The notes beneath the pieces are model-generated. The model did not search any database and was not told the DNA's origin. It saw nothing but the letters and a program-made list of their open reading frames with translations. A stretch of DNA of 64,000 nt from Butyrivibrio sp. INlla21 (lineage in GTDB: Bacteria > Bacillota > Clostridia > Lachnospirales > Lachnospiraceae): contig NZ_FPCC01000008.1 in assembly GCF_900116875.1 (NCBI RefSeq), forward strand, positions 1-64,000. The letters run 5' to 3'. Position numbers and translations under genes: made by a program. This document shows, piece by piece, positions 25,395 through 33,885 of this stretch; positions within the stretch are counted from its first letter, which is position 1, and each line of letters begins with the position of its first letter.

Positions 25395-26582
25395 ATGAAT
25401 GTGATAGTTTACAGATATGACAGCATTTGCGAGCCTGATTATATCGATGCTCTGAAGGCTGTCGGATTAACGATAATTGAAGACAACACAGGAAGATCGG
25501 AGCATGATTCCATGACTCTGGATGAGAGGATCACCAATCTCGGCAATTTGATCGCCGAGCACAGGCCTCTTTTCATCTTTTCCATCAACTTTTTTCCTTT
25601 TATCGCCATGCTCTGTGAGAGGATCAAGGTTCCGTACGTCTGCGTTTCCGTGGACTGCCCGGTTCTCGAGATCTATAATAATGCGATAAAAAGTCCCTAC
25701 AACAGGGTATTTTTATTCGATAAAAAGCAGTACGAATCCGTTGTTTCAGCCAATCCCAATTGCATTTTCCACCTTCCGCTCGGCGGCGCCGTTGACAGGA
25801 TGAATGCCACAACGAAGGGTGCTGTCGGCTATGACTTCGACATTTCTTTTATCGGATCTCTTTATACCGAAAAAGACCCGTACGCCGCACTTTCTTTACC
25901 TGCGGGTATTGAATCCGGTCTCGAAGAAAAGATGCTTCGCCAGTTAAAAGAAAATATTTATGGCCTTGAATATGTTGAAAACACACTTACGGATGAAGAG
26001 ATTTCCGCGATAAAAGACGCCGATCCCGAGTTTTATTCATCAAGGCTCAGCATCAGAAATCTCGACAGGCAGATAGTTCTGGACGATTATCTTGGATCAC
26101 ACATCACAGTGCTTGAGAGAAAAGAAATCTTAAATACCCTTTCCGAAAGCATCGGAAATTATAAGATCGATCTTTTCACAACTAGTGATACAAAAGAGCT
26201 GTCGCCGCTTATAAGAAATCGCGGCATTGCCAAGTCGTTCACGGAAATGCCTATTATATTCAAAAAAAGTAAGATCAACTTAAACACGACCATGAGAGCG
26301 ATCAGATCGGGACTCCCCCAGAGAATCTGGGATATCCTGGCTTGCGGAGGCTTCCTTCTAACGAATTATCAGCCTGAGCTCGATGAATTCTTAACTCCCG
26401 GCGTTCATCTTGAAACCTATCGCTCTGTCGACGAGCTTGTCGAAAAAGCGCGTTATTACTTGGAACACGACGATGAGCGCGAAGCTATCGCGCAAAACGG
26501 ATACAAAAAAATCTGTGAAGAAGACAGTGTTCTTCACAGAGTAATGGCGATGATAAAAATAATAATGGAAACGCATAAATGA
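25395..26582 (+). CDS. CgeB-like GT-B glycosyltransferase (DUF3880 type)
   Basis: 395 residues. The N-terminal half (LFIFSINFFPFIAMLCERIK, YVCVSVDCPVLEIY, NRVFLFDKKQYE) matches DUF3880 of CgeB-like proteins. The C-terminal half (FKKSKINLNTTMRAIRSGLP, RIWDILACGGFLLTNYQPEL) is a GT-B donor-binding half of Glyco_trans_1 type. It shares length and motif order with the gene at 33886. It is convergent with the flagellin gene at 26664, whose glycosylation it may perform. No clear ribosome site precedes the ATG. Confidence 0.75.
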   Translation: MNVIVYRYDSICEPDYIDALKAVGLTIIEDNTGRSEHDSMTLDERITNLGNLIAEHRPLFIFSINFFPFIAMLCERIKVPYVCVSVDCPVLEIYNNAIKSPYNRVFLFDKKQYESVVSANPNCIFHLPLGGAVDRMNATTKGAVGYDFDISFIGSLYTEKDPYAALSLPAGIESGLEEKMLRQLKENIYGLEYVENTLTDEEISAIKDADPEFYSSRLSIRNLDRQIVLDDYLGSHITVLERKEILNTLSESIGNYKIDLFTTSDTKELSPLIRNRGIAKSFTEMPIIFKKSKINLNTTMRAIRSGLPQRIWDILACGGFLLTNYQPELDEFLTPGVHLETYRSVDELVEKARYYLEHDDEREAIAQNGYKKICEEDSVLHRVMAMIKIIMETHK

Positions 26583-26584
26583 AA

Positions 26585-26610
26585 GAGAGCCCCGAATAAA
26601 CGGGGCTCTC
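26585..26610. terminator. Bidirectional terminator between glycosyltransferase and flagellin
   Basis: Perfect stem GAGAGCCCCG/CGGGGCTCTC with loop AATAAA, flanked by AAA and TTT, between two converging genes. Confidence 0.9.
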
Positions 26611-26663
26611 TTTGGTAGTTGCAATTATGCAAATGACCAATTTTCCTTGTGAACCATTTAGAA

Positions 26664-27488
26664 TTAACCGAGAAGTGAAAGTACACCCTGGTTTGTCTGG
26701 TTAGCCTGAGCCAGCATTGACTGTCCAGCCTGTGCAAGGATGTTGTTGTTAGAATACTTAACCATCTCGGTAGCCATATCTGTATCACGGATAAGTGATT
26801 CAGCTGCCTGAGTATTCTCAACTACGTTGTCAAGGTTCTTGATTGTGTGCTCAAGTCTGTTCTGGATAGCACCGAGATCAGATCTCTGCTGTGATACTTT
26901 CTCAAGAGCACTCTTGATTGTATCCATAGCTGTACGAGCTGTTGCTCCTGTTGAGCCTGCTACTGTAACTCCGCTGACACCGATTCCTGAAGCAGTCATC
27001 TTGTCGACGCTTACTTTGATAAGGTTCTTATCATTGTTCTCGGAACCAACCTGAAGGTTCTTGTTCTTAAAGCTACCATTAAGAAGCTTTGTGTCGTTGA
27101 AAGATGTAGCCTCACCAGTTCTGTTGATCTCATCTGTAAGTGCTGTGATCTCAGACTGAATGTAGTCACGATCCTTTGTTGTAAGAGTGTCGTTAGCTGC
27201 CTTTGTAGCAAGCTCGTTCATTCTCTGCAACATATCGTGTACTTCGTTAAGAGCACCCTCAGCTGTCTGAACAGCTGAAATACCATCCTGAGCGTTAGCA
27301 GAAGCCTGTGTAAGACCTCTAACCTGACGTCTCATCTTTTCGGAAATTGCAAGACCTGCTGCATCATCTGCTGCTCTGTTGATCTTGTAACCGGATGATA
27401 ACTTCTCACTTGACTTAGCCTGAATACCAGTTGTGATTCCAAGCTGTCTGTTTGCATTCATTGCTGTTACGTTGTGTTGTACTACCAT
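26664..27488 (-). CDS. fliC: Flagellin 1
   Basis: 274 residues consisting of the conserved N-terminal (VVQHNVTAMNANRQLGI, SGYKINRAADDAAGLAISEK) and C-terminal (LGAIQNRLEHTIKNLDN, ANQTNQGVLSLLG) D0/D1 regions with a very short middle part, so the filament lacks large outer domains. Exported by the flagellar type III system. The Ser/Thr-rich centre (TVAGSTGATARTAMDT) could accept O-glycans. It is the downstream copy of a tandem pair and has its own sigma-D-like promoter and a leader hairpin that resembles a CsrA site. Confidence 0.95.
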   Translation of the reverse strand: MVVQHNVTAMNANRQLGITTGIQAKSSEKLSSGYKINRAADDAAGLAISEKMRRQVRGLTQASANAQDGISAVQTAEGALNEVHDMLQRMNELATKAANDTLTTKDRDYIQSEITALTDEINRTGEATSFNDTKLLNGSFKNKNLQVGSENNDKNLIKVSVDKMTASGIGVSGVTVAGSTGATARTAMDTIKSALEKVSQQRSDLGAIQNRLEHTIKNLDNVVENTQAAESLIRDTDMATEMVKYSNNNILAQAGQSMLAQANQTNQGVLSLLG

Positions 27489-27494
27489 AATATA

Positions 27495-27531
27495 ATTCCT
27501 CCTTGAATTTGTACGGCAGCTTCCTTGCTGC
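27495..27531 (-). promoter_or_regulatory. Predicted CsrA-binding leader of flagellin 1
   Basis: On the mRNA, GCAGC AAGGAA GCTGC forms a hairpin presenting GGA in its loop (27516-27531), 11 bases upstream of the AAGGAGGAAT ribosome site that carries a second GGA. This is the two-site layout known for CsrA on Bacillus hag mRNA. Confidence 0.55.
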
Positions 27532-27601
27532 TCGTTTGCTCGTTTTTGGAAATAGCTCTTAGTGCTGGCCTAAAAACTATCTCTGTTTGTTTACACTATT
27601 A

Positions 27602-27627
27602 TTATCGACCATAAATCTAAAAAAATA
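27602..27627 (-). promoter_or_regulatory. Sigma-D-like promoter of flagellin 1
   Basis: TTAT, 16 bases, TCGATAATAATAG. It aligns base for base with the flagellin 2 promoter, although both boxes are weaker than the others in this window. Confidence 0.6.
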
Positions 27628-27674
27628 ACCCCCTTTTTTGAAAATAAATTATAAATTATTTCTAAAATACTAAA

Positions 27675-27704
27675 ATCGCTCCGGATTTTAATTTCCGGAG
27701 CGAT
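27675..27704 (-). terminator. Terminator after flagellin 2
   Basis: Stem ATCGCTCCGGA/TCCGGAGCGAT with an 8-base loop, followed on the minus strand by TTTTAGTATTTTAG. It separates the two flagellin units. Confidence 0.85.
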
Positions 27705-27732
27705 CCTAGGCTTAAATGGGTTATGTTTTTTA

Positions 27733-28563
27733 TTACTGAAGGAGTGAAAGTACACCCTGGTTTGTCTGGTTTGCCTGAGCAAGCATTGACTGGCCGGCCT
27801 GAGCGAGGATGTTGTTGTTAGAATATCTAACCATTTCCTCAGCCATGTCTGTATCACGGATAAGTGATTCAGCTGCCTGTGTATTCTCAACTACGTTGTC
27901 GAGGTTCTTGATTGTGTGCTCAAGTCTGTTCTGGATAGCACCGAGATCAGATCTCTGCTTTGAAACCTTCTCAAGAGCTGCCTTGATAGTTCCGATTGAG
28001 TTTCTTGCATTAACACCGTCAGTACCTGTTACGTTAACCTTTGTTCCGTCGATCTCAAGTCCTGAAGCTGTAAGAGCTACGATGTCGATCTTGATAACGT
28101 TGTTGTCAGCCTTGTCGGAACCAACCTGAAGGTTCTTATTAACGAATGTTCCGTCAAGAAGCTTTGTGTCGTTGAACTGTGTAGCCTCACCTGTTCTGTG
28201 GATCTCGTTTACAAGTGCATCAACCTCACTCTGGATGTATCTACGATCTGATGTTGTAAGAGTATCGTTAGCTGCCTTAACTGCAAGTTCGTTCATTCTC
28301 TGAAGCATATCGTGAACTTCGTTAAGAGCACCTTCTGCTGTCTGTACTGCTGAGATACCGTCCTGTGCGTTTGCGGAAGCCTGTGTAAGACCTCTTACCT
28401 GACGTCTCATCTTCTCGGAAATAGCAAGTCCTGCTGCATCATCTGCTGCTCTGTTGATCTTGTAACCGGAAGAAAGCTTCTCACTTGACTTAGCCTGAAT
28501 ACCAGTTGTGATTCCAAGCTGTCTGTTTGCATTCATCGCTGTGACATTGTGTTGTACTACCAT
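27733..28563 (-). CDS. fliC: Flagellin 2
   Basis: 276 residues from the ATG after GGAGGATTATATT, giving the same VVQHNVTAMNANRQ start as flagellin 1. Conserved D0/D1 ends are nearly identical to flagellin 1 and differ chiefly in the central stretch (VALTASGLEIDGTKVNVTGT). The C-terminus ends LLQ rather than LLG. Both are short flagellins. The leader from the promoter at 28679 is about 110 bases with several GGA words, so CsrA control is likely here too. Confidence 0.95.
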   Translation of the reverse strand: MVVQHNVTAMNANRQLGITTGIQAKSSEKLSSGYKINRAADDAAGLAISEKMRRQVRGLTQASANAQDGISAVQTAEGALNEVHDMLQRMNELAVKAANDTLTTSDRRYIQSEVDALVNEIHRTGEATQFNDTKLLDGTFVNKNLQVGSDKADNNVIKIDIVALTASGLEIDGTKVNVTGTDGVNARNSIGTIKAALEKVSKQRSDLGAIQNRLEHTIKNLDNVVENTQAAESLIRDTDMAEEMVRYSNNNILAQAGQSMLAQANQTNQGVLSLLQ

Positions 28564-28678
28564 AATATAATCCTCCATGAACGGGGCCCGCGTCCGTGCT
28601 GCCTTTTCATCCTTTTACTATTGTGCAGCTTACGCGGAGTCCCTTCCATGGCTGCTTGTTTTTTGTTTGTCACTATTA

Positions 28679-28704
28679 TTATCGGCAGTGAATGCGCGTA
28701 CTTA
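28679..28704 (-). promoter_or_regulatory. Sigma-D promoter of flagellin 2
   Basis: TTAAG, 15 bases, CCGATAATAATAG (as GCCGATAA), a good match to the Firmicute sigma-D/sigma-28 consensus. It lies about 116 bases before the start codon. Confidence 0.8.
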
Positions 28705-28824
28705 ACCCTTATTTGAATTTTTTTTCAAAAAAATATGCAAAAATGAAATTTTATTCGATTTTTTCATTTTTGCTATAAAGTATTTGAGGGCGTCTGCCGA
28801 TATATGGCAAACGCCCTCTGTTCA

Positions 28825-30027
28825 TCAGTATTTATTATTCTTCCAAATATCCTTCCCGCTCTGGAACGCCAAAAGTGACATTTTCTTTTTTTCGAAAAGT
28901 TCTTTTAATAATGGAATTCTGAGTTTCCTTTCAACTATATCCTTCTCATATATATCAAAAGAAATATCGGTCTTTTCCAGATTTATGCAATCCCTGTTCC
29001 TTATATACTGGAGAAGTCTGGCTTCTTTCTCAACAAAAGAATGCGTCTTTATATCTGAAAGCTTTACCTTTGAAAGATCCATATATGATATATTGTAGAA
29101 CATTGAATTTCCGGAATCGTATATCGGAGCAAATCCAAGGAGCTTAAGTGTGTCCGGATCTCTTATTATCGCAATGTTATTCATATGTCTGTCCGTATTG
29201 GAAATAAGGTAATCCGTCATTATCTGATAATCCATAAAGCTTGTATATTCTTCTTCTTTCATTCCAAGCGACATGCATACTTCTTTTAATGGAAAATAAT
29301 ATGATTCGTTTTGTTTAAGTTTAATTGTCTGCAGCAACTCCCATGCAGATATACATTCAATATTTTCTCCGCAAAAGTCATAGCTCATGCAGCCCAAGCC
29401 TTCGCTTCCCATATCTGTCTGCAGTTTTACAAGCGAGTATTTCGTGTAATTATCAAAACCCTGTTTCTTATGTAATTCAGATGCAAATATCTCATTTAGG
29501 CTCTGCTGATATGATTCTCCATAGTTTCCTTTTATCATATATCTTCGCCCGGATTCATCAATGCACCACTTCTTTTGCAGTTCTCCCTGAGAAGTGGCAC
29601 AGTTGAACCTGGTTTTATTTCTAAGATCAATAATATAATCCGAGTTAAGTGTCAACTCACCAAAAGTATCTACAAAATCATTGGTAAAAAGATTAACATC
29701 CTTCCACTCCAACTCCGATTCCCTTGGCATGATCCAATAACAATCGGAAAGGCTGAGCGCAAGATTATTTACAAGAGCACTGTTTGTCGATGTATATCCA
29801 AGCTTTTGAAGAGCAGTCTTCGCTCCGTGTCTCGTTTTGGGGATAGCGCGGTCTCTCCACCATTCATGAAACTTCATATCGTTCATTCTTCCTCCCAGAG
29901 GAAAATGTTCGCTTTCCGCCTCATTACGTCTGAGCCTTCCTATGTTACCCTCGTCATCAATATCCATAAGGCATACTCTGATATCCTTATGCATCAAAAA
30001 ATATTCTTTTGAACTTCCTAATCTCAT
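28825..30027 (-). CDS. HipA-like Ser/Thr kinase
   Basis: 400 residues. The catalytic stretch SNTDRHMNNIAI (N277, D279, H281, N284) followed by IYDSGNSMF (D304) is the HipA/CtkA-type kinase signature. K166 in RYMIKGN is a candidate ATP-contacting lysine. The N-terminal 120 residues do not resemble the classical HipA start. An ideal AAAGGAGG site precedes ATG. With the upstream Xre-type gene it forms a HipBA-like pair. HipA toxins phosphorylate tRNA synthetases or other translation targets; whether this one does so is not known. Confidence 0.75.
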   Translation of the reverse strand: MRLGSSKEYFLMHKDIRVCLMDIDDEGNIGRLRRNEAESEHFPLGGRMNDMKFHEWWRDRAIPKTRHGAKTALQKLGYTSTNSALVNNLALSLSDCYWIMPRESELEWKDVNLFTNDFVDTFGELTLNSDYIIDLRNKTRFNCATSQGELQKKWCIDESGRRYMIKGNYGESYQQSLNEIFASELHKKQGFDNYTKYSLVKLQTDMGSEGLGCMSYDFCGENIECISAWELLQTIKLKQNESYYFPLKEVCMSLGMKEEEYTSFMDYQIMTDYLISNTDRHMNNIAIIRDPDTLKLLGFAPIYDSGNSMFYNISYMDLSKVKLSDIKTHSFVEKEARLLQYIRNRDCINLEKTDISFDIYEKDIVERKLRIPLLKELFEKKKMSLLAFQSGKDIWKNNKY

Positions 30028-30051
30028 GTATGCCTCCTTTCAAATCATAAT

Positions 30052-30456
30052 TTATCTTGACCATATAATATCTTCTTCCCGGTCCAATCTGCAATCGCGA
30101 TCAAATCTTTCCTGGGCCTTATAAAAGGCTTCAAACAGATCCTCTATGTATATCTCAAGATTTTTCTCTTTAATCCCATCAATGTCCTCGGAAACTTTTA
30201 TTCCGTTTCCCACGCTGTCGTATATCTTTTTTTTATTTTTATCATAATAATATTTCTTTTCACCTACAGTTATCTCACGAATGGATGCTCTTATACTCGG
30301 AAGAGTAGCTGCCAAAAGATATATGACATAAGGTGCGGGAGAAGACTCCCCCTGCTCCCACTTTCTGAGCGTACTCATAGGTATTCCGTAGTGCTCCGCA
30401 AATTCTCTTTGAGTCATCCCTGTGCTGTTTCTGAGTTCTTTTATCATATATGTCAT
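30052..30456 (-). CDS. Xre-family HTH protein, HipB-like antitoxin
   Basis: 134 residues. Residues 1-50 hold an Xre helix-turn-helix (MTQREFAEHYGIPMSTLRKW). The C-terminal part (KKYYYDKNKKKIYDSVGNGI) is charged and of unknown fold. It lies 24 bp upstream of the HipA-like kinase on the same strand and so is the likely cognate repressor and antitoxin. An inverted repeat in front of it (30472-30518) is a candidate operator. Confidence 0.75.
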   Translation of the reverse strand: MTYMIKELRNSTGMTQREFAEHYGIPMSTLRKWEQGESSPAPYVIYLLAATLPSIRASIREITVGEKKYYYDKNKKKIYDSVGNGIKVSEDIDGIKEKNLEIYIEDLFEAFYKAQERFDRDCRLDREEDIIWSR

Positions 30457-30471
30457 ATTATAATCCTCTAG

Positions 30472-30518
30472 GTAACCAAATCAGATAGTTCTGATAAAAT
30501 ACTACCCAATTTGGTTAC
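30472..30518 (-). promoter_or_regulatory. Inverted-repeat operator of the HipBA-like pair
   Basis: GTAACCAAAT (30472-30481) and ATTTGGTTAC (30509-30518) are perfect 10-base inverted repeats, 16 bases upstream of the antitoxin start. Arm centres are 37 bp apart, so two repressor dimers or DNA looping could be involved. Confidence 0.65.
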
Positions 30519-30536
30519 TATTGTCAATAAATGTAA

Positions 30537-30569
30537 CGGGATTGAAGCTTGTGTCTCTTTTCAATCCCG
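30537..30569 (-). terminator. Terminator of the flaG-fliD-fliS operon
   Basis: Stem CGGGATTGAA/TTCAATCCCG directly after the FliT-like gene. Confidence 0.75.
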
Positions 30570-30579
30570 CTATATTACA

Positions 30580-31059
30580 TTAGTTCTTTTGATCCAAAAA
30601 TTGCGGTGGAATATCTTTGAAGTTGTTCATGGTTCGATAGTAATTAAATGCCGCGGCGGATGTCTGCTTACTGACATTCATCTTCTGCCTTGCGGTGTCA
30701 AAATAGGTTTCGGCAAGCTTTTTGTTCCTGCGCTCTGCCGCTTCGATCGATGCGCTCTTGGCAGTTACTTCTTCTATAAGTGCCTGCATGCGTTTGATCT
30801 GATCGGCAAACTTTTCTCTGTTTGAACCCACTTCCTCTTTTACCCTGTCAAAAAGTGACTGGAAGCCGTCGTCCAATGCGACAAGCTTATCAATAAGCTC
30901 GCCCTTCGTATCGACTGTGGCGTCAAACAAATCTTCGTTGACATTGTCCGGATTGGAAAGAACCTCTTTTTGCCTCTCGTTTTCGGCTTCGATCTCGGTC
31001 ATTATCTCGATCTTTTTCCTAAGGCTCTCTTCCAACATATCAAGGCTTGAAGCTAGCAT
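30580..31059 (-). CDS. FliT/FlgN-like flagellar chaperone (putative)
   Basis: 159 residues, almost wholly helical and charged (MLEESLRKKIEIMTEIEAEN, FADQIKRMQALIEEVTAKSA). It has no enzyme motif. It is 17 bp downstream of fliS at the end of the flaG-fliD-fliS operon, where other Firmicutes carry fliT, the export chaperone for FliD. The name is by position and helical character rather than by clear sequence identity. Confidence 0.55.
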   Translation of the reverse strand: MLASSLDMLEESLRKKIEIMTEIEAENERQKEVLSNPDNVNEDLFDATVDTKGELIDKLVALDDGFQSLFDRVKEEVGSNREKFADQIKRMQALIEEVTAKSASIEAAERRNKKLAETYFDTARQKMNVSKQTSAAAFNYYRTMNNFKDIPPQFLDQKN

Positions 31060-31076
31060 CCGTAAGTCCCCCTTAA

Positions 31077-31475
31077 TTATGCATCCTTAACAACAATATT
31101 ATTGGCTCTCATGACTTCTACCCAGTTATCTCTGATAGCGTGCATGTGCTTGTTGACTTCGGCGATGATATCTCTGTCTTTTGAAATATTCGCCTCAACA
31201 AGTCTTCTACCAATATAAGAATACATATTCTCGAAGTCCTGTGCAACAGCATACTTCATATCCAGAGTGTTCCTGAGATAGTCAATGATACGCTCTGTCT
31301 TCATGATGTTCTCATGGGCCTTGGGGACGTCGTGCTTTTCAATTGCCATGTCAGCGATATTGAGGAACTTGATCGCTCCGTCGTAGAGCATCAATGTAAG
31401 TTCCGGGCCGCTCGCACCCATAACCTTATTGTTTTTGTACTGAGCATAAGCTTTTTGTGCTGTTGATACCGGCAT
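31077..31475 (-). CDS. fliS: Flagellar export chaperone FliS
   Basis: 132 residues. AYAQYKNNKVMGASGPELTLMLYDGAIKFL is split here as the family's conserved start (AYAQYKNNKV) and flagellin-binding helix (LTLMLYDGAIKFL). FliS binds the C-terminus of newly made flagellin and prevents premature polymerisation. It follows fliD in the same operon by 59 bp. Confidence 0.95.
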   Translation of the reverse strand: MPVSTAQKAYAQYKNNKVMGASGPELTLMLYDGAIKFLNIADMAIEKHDVPKAHENIMKTERIIDYLRNTLDMKYAVAQDFENMYSYIGRRLVEANISKDRDIIAEVNKHMHAIRDNWVEVMRANNIVVKDA

Positions 31476-31534
31476 ATGTGTTCCCTCGCATTTCTGTAAA
31501 ATTATATCCGTATGATTAGTTTTTTATTATGCCA

Positions 31535-33103
31535 TTACTGTCCGCCGCCAAAGAAGTTGGCAAGTGACGAACTGCTGCTGTTGATCTTGGAAAGCGCGGT
31601 CTCCATTACGGAGAATTTCTTGTAGTATTTATCCTGAGCCGCCTCAAGTGCTTTCTGTGCATCGGAGATCTTGGTGTTGTAAGCGCTGTACTGTGAAGCC
31701 ATGAGCTTATCTTCATAGATCGTAAATGCACTGCTGTACTGAGTTCCCTTCATCATATCAAAGAGCTTGTTGTAAAGAGTCTTTGAAAGCTCTGAGAAGA
31801 AGCTCTGTACAGTATCGGGATCATTGGCGATCATACCGCTGAGAAGATCGGTGTTACCGCTGCTTACGGAATCATCCGCATCTCCGTCGATATGGAATAC
31901 GTCTCTCTCGTTATCTTCTGTTGAGAAGTAACTTCCTGTTGAAATACCGAAGCTTGCAAGAGAAAACTTACTCGTCTTACCGTTCTTGTCAGTGATCTCG
32001 AAGGACTGGTTCATGATCTCTTTAAGAGCGTTTCTTACGTTTCCGATAGTCTCGTCCTTGGAAAGGAGTCCTTCTTTGATCTTCTTCTCCCATTCCTCAA
32101 CTTCCTTATCGGACATCTGATCCTTCTGATCATCTGTAAGCATCTTATATTTCTTGGCAGGATCTGCATTGTAAAGAGTAGCGAACTCCTTCATAAGGTC
32201 GTTGTACTCTTTTATCATCTTCTTGATGTTGTCGTAGATTCCGCTTGTATCCTGCTTGGTCGTAAGTGTTATATCCGAAGCAACCTGATTGGCAGTTATC
32301 GTAAGTCCGTTGATCTGGAAAGTATTGGAGTTGGATTCGTATTTTACTCCGTTAAGGTAGATCTCTGCGCTGCTGCCTGCCTGGTAATTGGACTTGCCTT
32401 CAATCGTTTCCTCAACAAGACCAAGTTTAGTCATAGCATTTGTACTTTCCATGCTAAAAGAGTTTGCTTCGCCCATTTCCTTTGAAGAAATATAGAATCT
32501 TCCTGTTCCCTCATCGAAGTTGGCGTTTAATGTCTTTCCTGTGCTCAAACCGGTAGTCTCATCTATCGACTTGGTGCTTCTTAACTTACTAAGAACATTC
32601 TCTATAGTATCGGAAGCAGCAATGTCAACAGTGATATACTCATGTGACTCACTTCCGCCGATCTTAAACTTAAGCTGTCCTCCCTCTTCACCTGTTGCGG
32701 CGCCAAGCTCTTCCATTGTTGTGGACATGGTAGGTCTCTTTCCGTTCTCTCCAACGGTCTTAAGCTCTTTTCCCGTGAGATAAGCAGCCTTGGCAAGCTT
32801 AGTTATATCAAGAGACTGTGTGGTATTCATTGCGCTGTCGCCGGTTATAACCGTAGCGGCATTGGCATTTGATGATGTAGTTGTCTTTTTTACATAAGCG
32901 GAAGCAAATCTCATATTGCTAAGTGTTCCGTTATAAAAAGAAACTACCTTTTTATTAAGTTCTTTCCACTTATCCTGCTTCCAGGTAAGCTTCTTCTGGT
33001 CTCCCGTAAAAGTATCGACCTTATCTTTCTTTTTCTGAGTAAGGGCTGTGATGATACTCTCGGTATCAAGACCGGAATTCATTCCTGTTATTCTGATAGG
33101 CAT
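31535..33103 (-). CDS. fliD: Flagellar hook-associated protein 2 (filament cap) FliD
   Basis: 522 residues with the family start RITGMNSGLDTESIITALTQ, central FliD domain segments (GKTLNANFDEGTGRFYISSK) and the C-terminal coiled region (FTIYEDKLMASQYSAYNTKI). Five copies form the cap under which flagellin subunits fold. It lies between flaG and fliS in one unit read from the sigma-D promoter at 33797. Confidence 0.95.
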   Translation of the reverse strand: MPIRITGMNSGLDTESIITALTQKKKDKVDTFTGDQKKLTWKQDKWKELNKKVVSFYNGTLSNMRFASAYVKKTTTSSNANAATVITGDSAMNTTQSLDITKLAKAAYLTGKELKTVGENGKRPTMSTTMEELGAATGEEGGQLKFKIGGSESHEYITVDIAASDTIENVLSKLRSTKSIDETTGLSTGKTLNANFDEGTGRFYISSKEMGEANSFSMESTNAMTKLGLVEETIEGKSNYQAGSSAEIYLNGVKYESNSNTFQINGLTITANQVASDITLTTKQDTSGIYDNIKKMIKEYNDLMKEFATLYNADPAKKYKMLTDDQKDQMSDKEVEEWEKKIKEGLLSKDETIGNVRNALKEIMNQSFEITDKNGKTSKFSLASFGISTGSYFSTEDNERDVFHIDGDADDSVSSGNTDLLSGMIANDPDTVQSFFSELSKTLYNKLFDMMKGTQYSSAFTIYEDKLMASQYSAYNTKISDAQKALEAAQDKYYKKFSVMETALSKINSSSSSLANFFGGGQ

Positions 33104-33218
33104 ATCATTTCTCCTTTCTCAATCCGTGAGATGTGATCGGAAATCCGTTTCCTAATTAAACAGATATACATCGGACAGGCAGCCTATCCATATGCCGTCG
33201 TGCCGATAAATCTGCGTG

Positions 33219-33692
33219 TTACCTCTTTTCGTCAACCATGATGCCTGCAACTTCCCAGATCCTTGCGATCATATCGAGAGTCTCATCAGGCGGAAATTCC
33301 TTGATAACTTCCTTGGTCTCCTTGTCGACCATCTTAATGGTAACTCTGTTGGTCTTCTCATGTATGCCAAAAACAGCTTCGGCATTGGACCGAACCTTCT
33401 TGGTCATCTCAGAGATGGCTTTCTTGATCTTGGCGTTGTCAGCCTGGATCTGCTCCTCAGTCTCTGCTCTCTTGCTCTGGTTCTGTGCAAAGTTCTGTGC
33501 AGCGGACTCGTTGTTGGAGCTCGCAGAATTATCTGCTGCCTCTACCTTGAGATCCATTCCCTGTACAGCACCGTTTGCCTCATATTCAGCAATCTCGCTC
33601 TGAGACTGGCTCTGTTCTTTTATCTGTGTTCTTACCTGTGGCTGCGTCTGCTGAACAAGCGGACTGTAGCCGTTAATTGCTTCCATTCCCAT
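33219..33692 (-). CDS. flaG: FlaG family protein
   Basis: 157 residues. The C-terminal 70 residues (AVFGIHEKTNRVTIKMVDKE, VIKEFPPDETLDMIARIWEV) are the conserved FlaG domain. The N-terminal half is Gln/Ser/Ala-rich and disordered. FlaG influences filament length. The gene begins the flaG-fliD-fliS-fliT-like unit; a 115-bp gap without other features separates it from fliD. Confidence 0.9.
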   Translation of the reverse strand: MGMEAINGYSPLVQQTQPQVRTQIKEQSQSQSEIAEYEANGAVQGMDLKVEAADNSASSNNESAAQNFAQNQSKRAETEEQIQADNAKIKKAISEMTKKVRSNAEAVFGIHEKTNRVTIKMVDKETKEVIKEFPPDETLDMIARIWEVAGIMVDEKR

Positions 33693-33796
33693 AATCCTAT
33701 ACCTCCGTGTCAGAATCAGGAATCTTACCTGTATTTATCTTGTTTTCGCGTTCCATAAAGCTTATTTGGACATAAGCATAATATTTCTTACAAGGT

Positions 33797-33823
33797 ATAT
33801 CGGACAAAGTTCTTTAATCTTTA
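33797..33823 (-). promoter_or_regulatory. Sigma-D promoter of the flaG operon
   Basis: TAAAG, 15 bases, CCGATAT, 105 bases before the flaG start. Confidence 0.8.
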
Positions 33824-33885
33824 GTCGCATGACAAAAGAAAATGCTAAATTTAATAAAAAATTTAGATTTTACACATTAAAAAGA

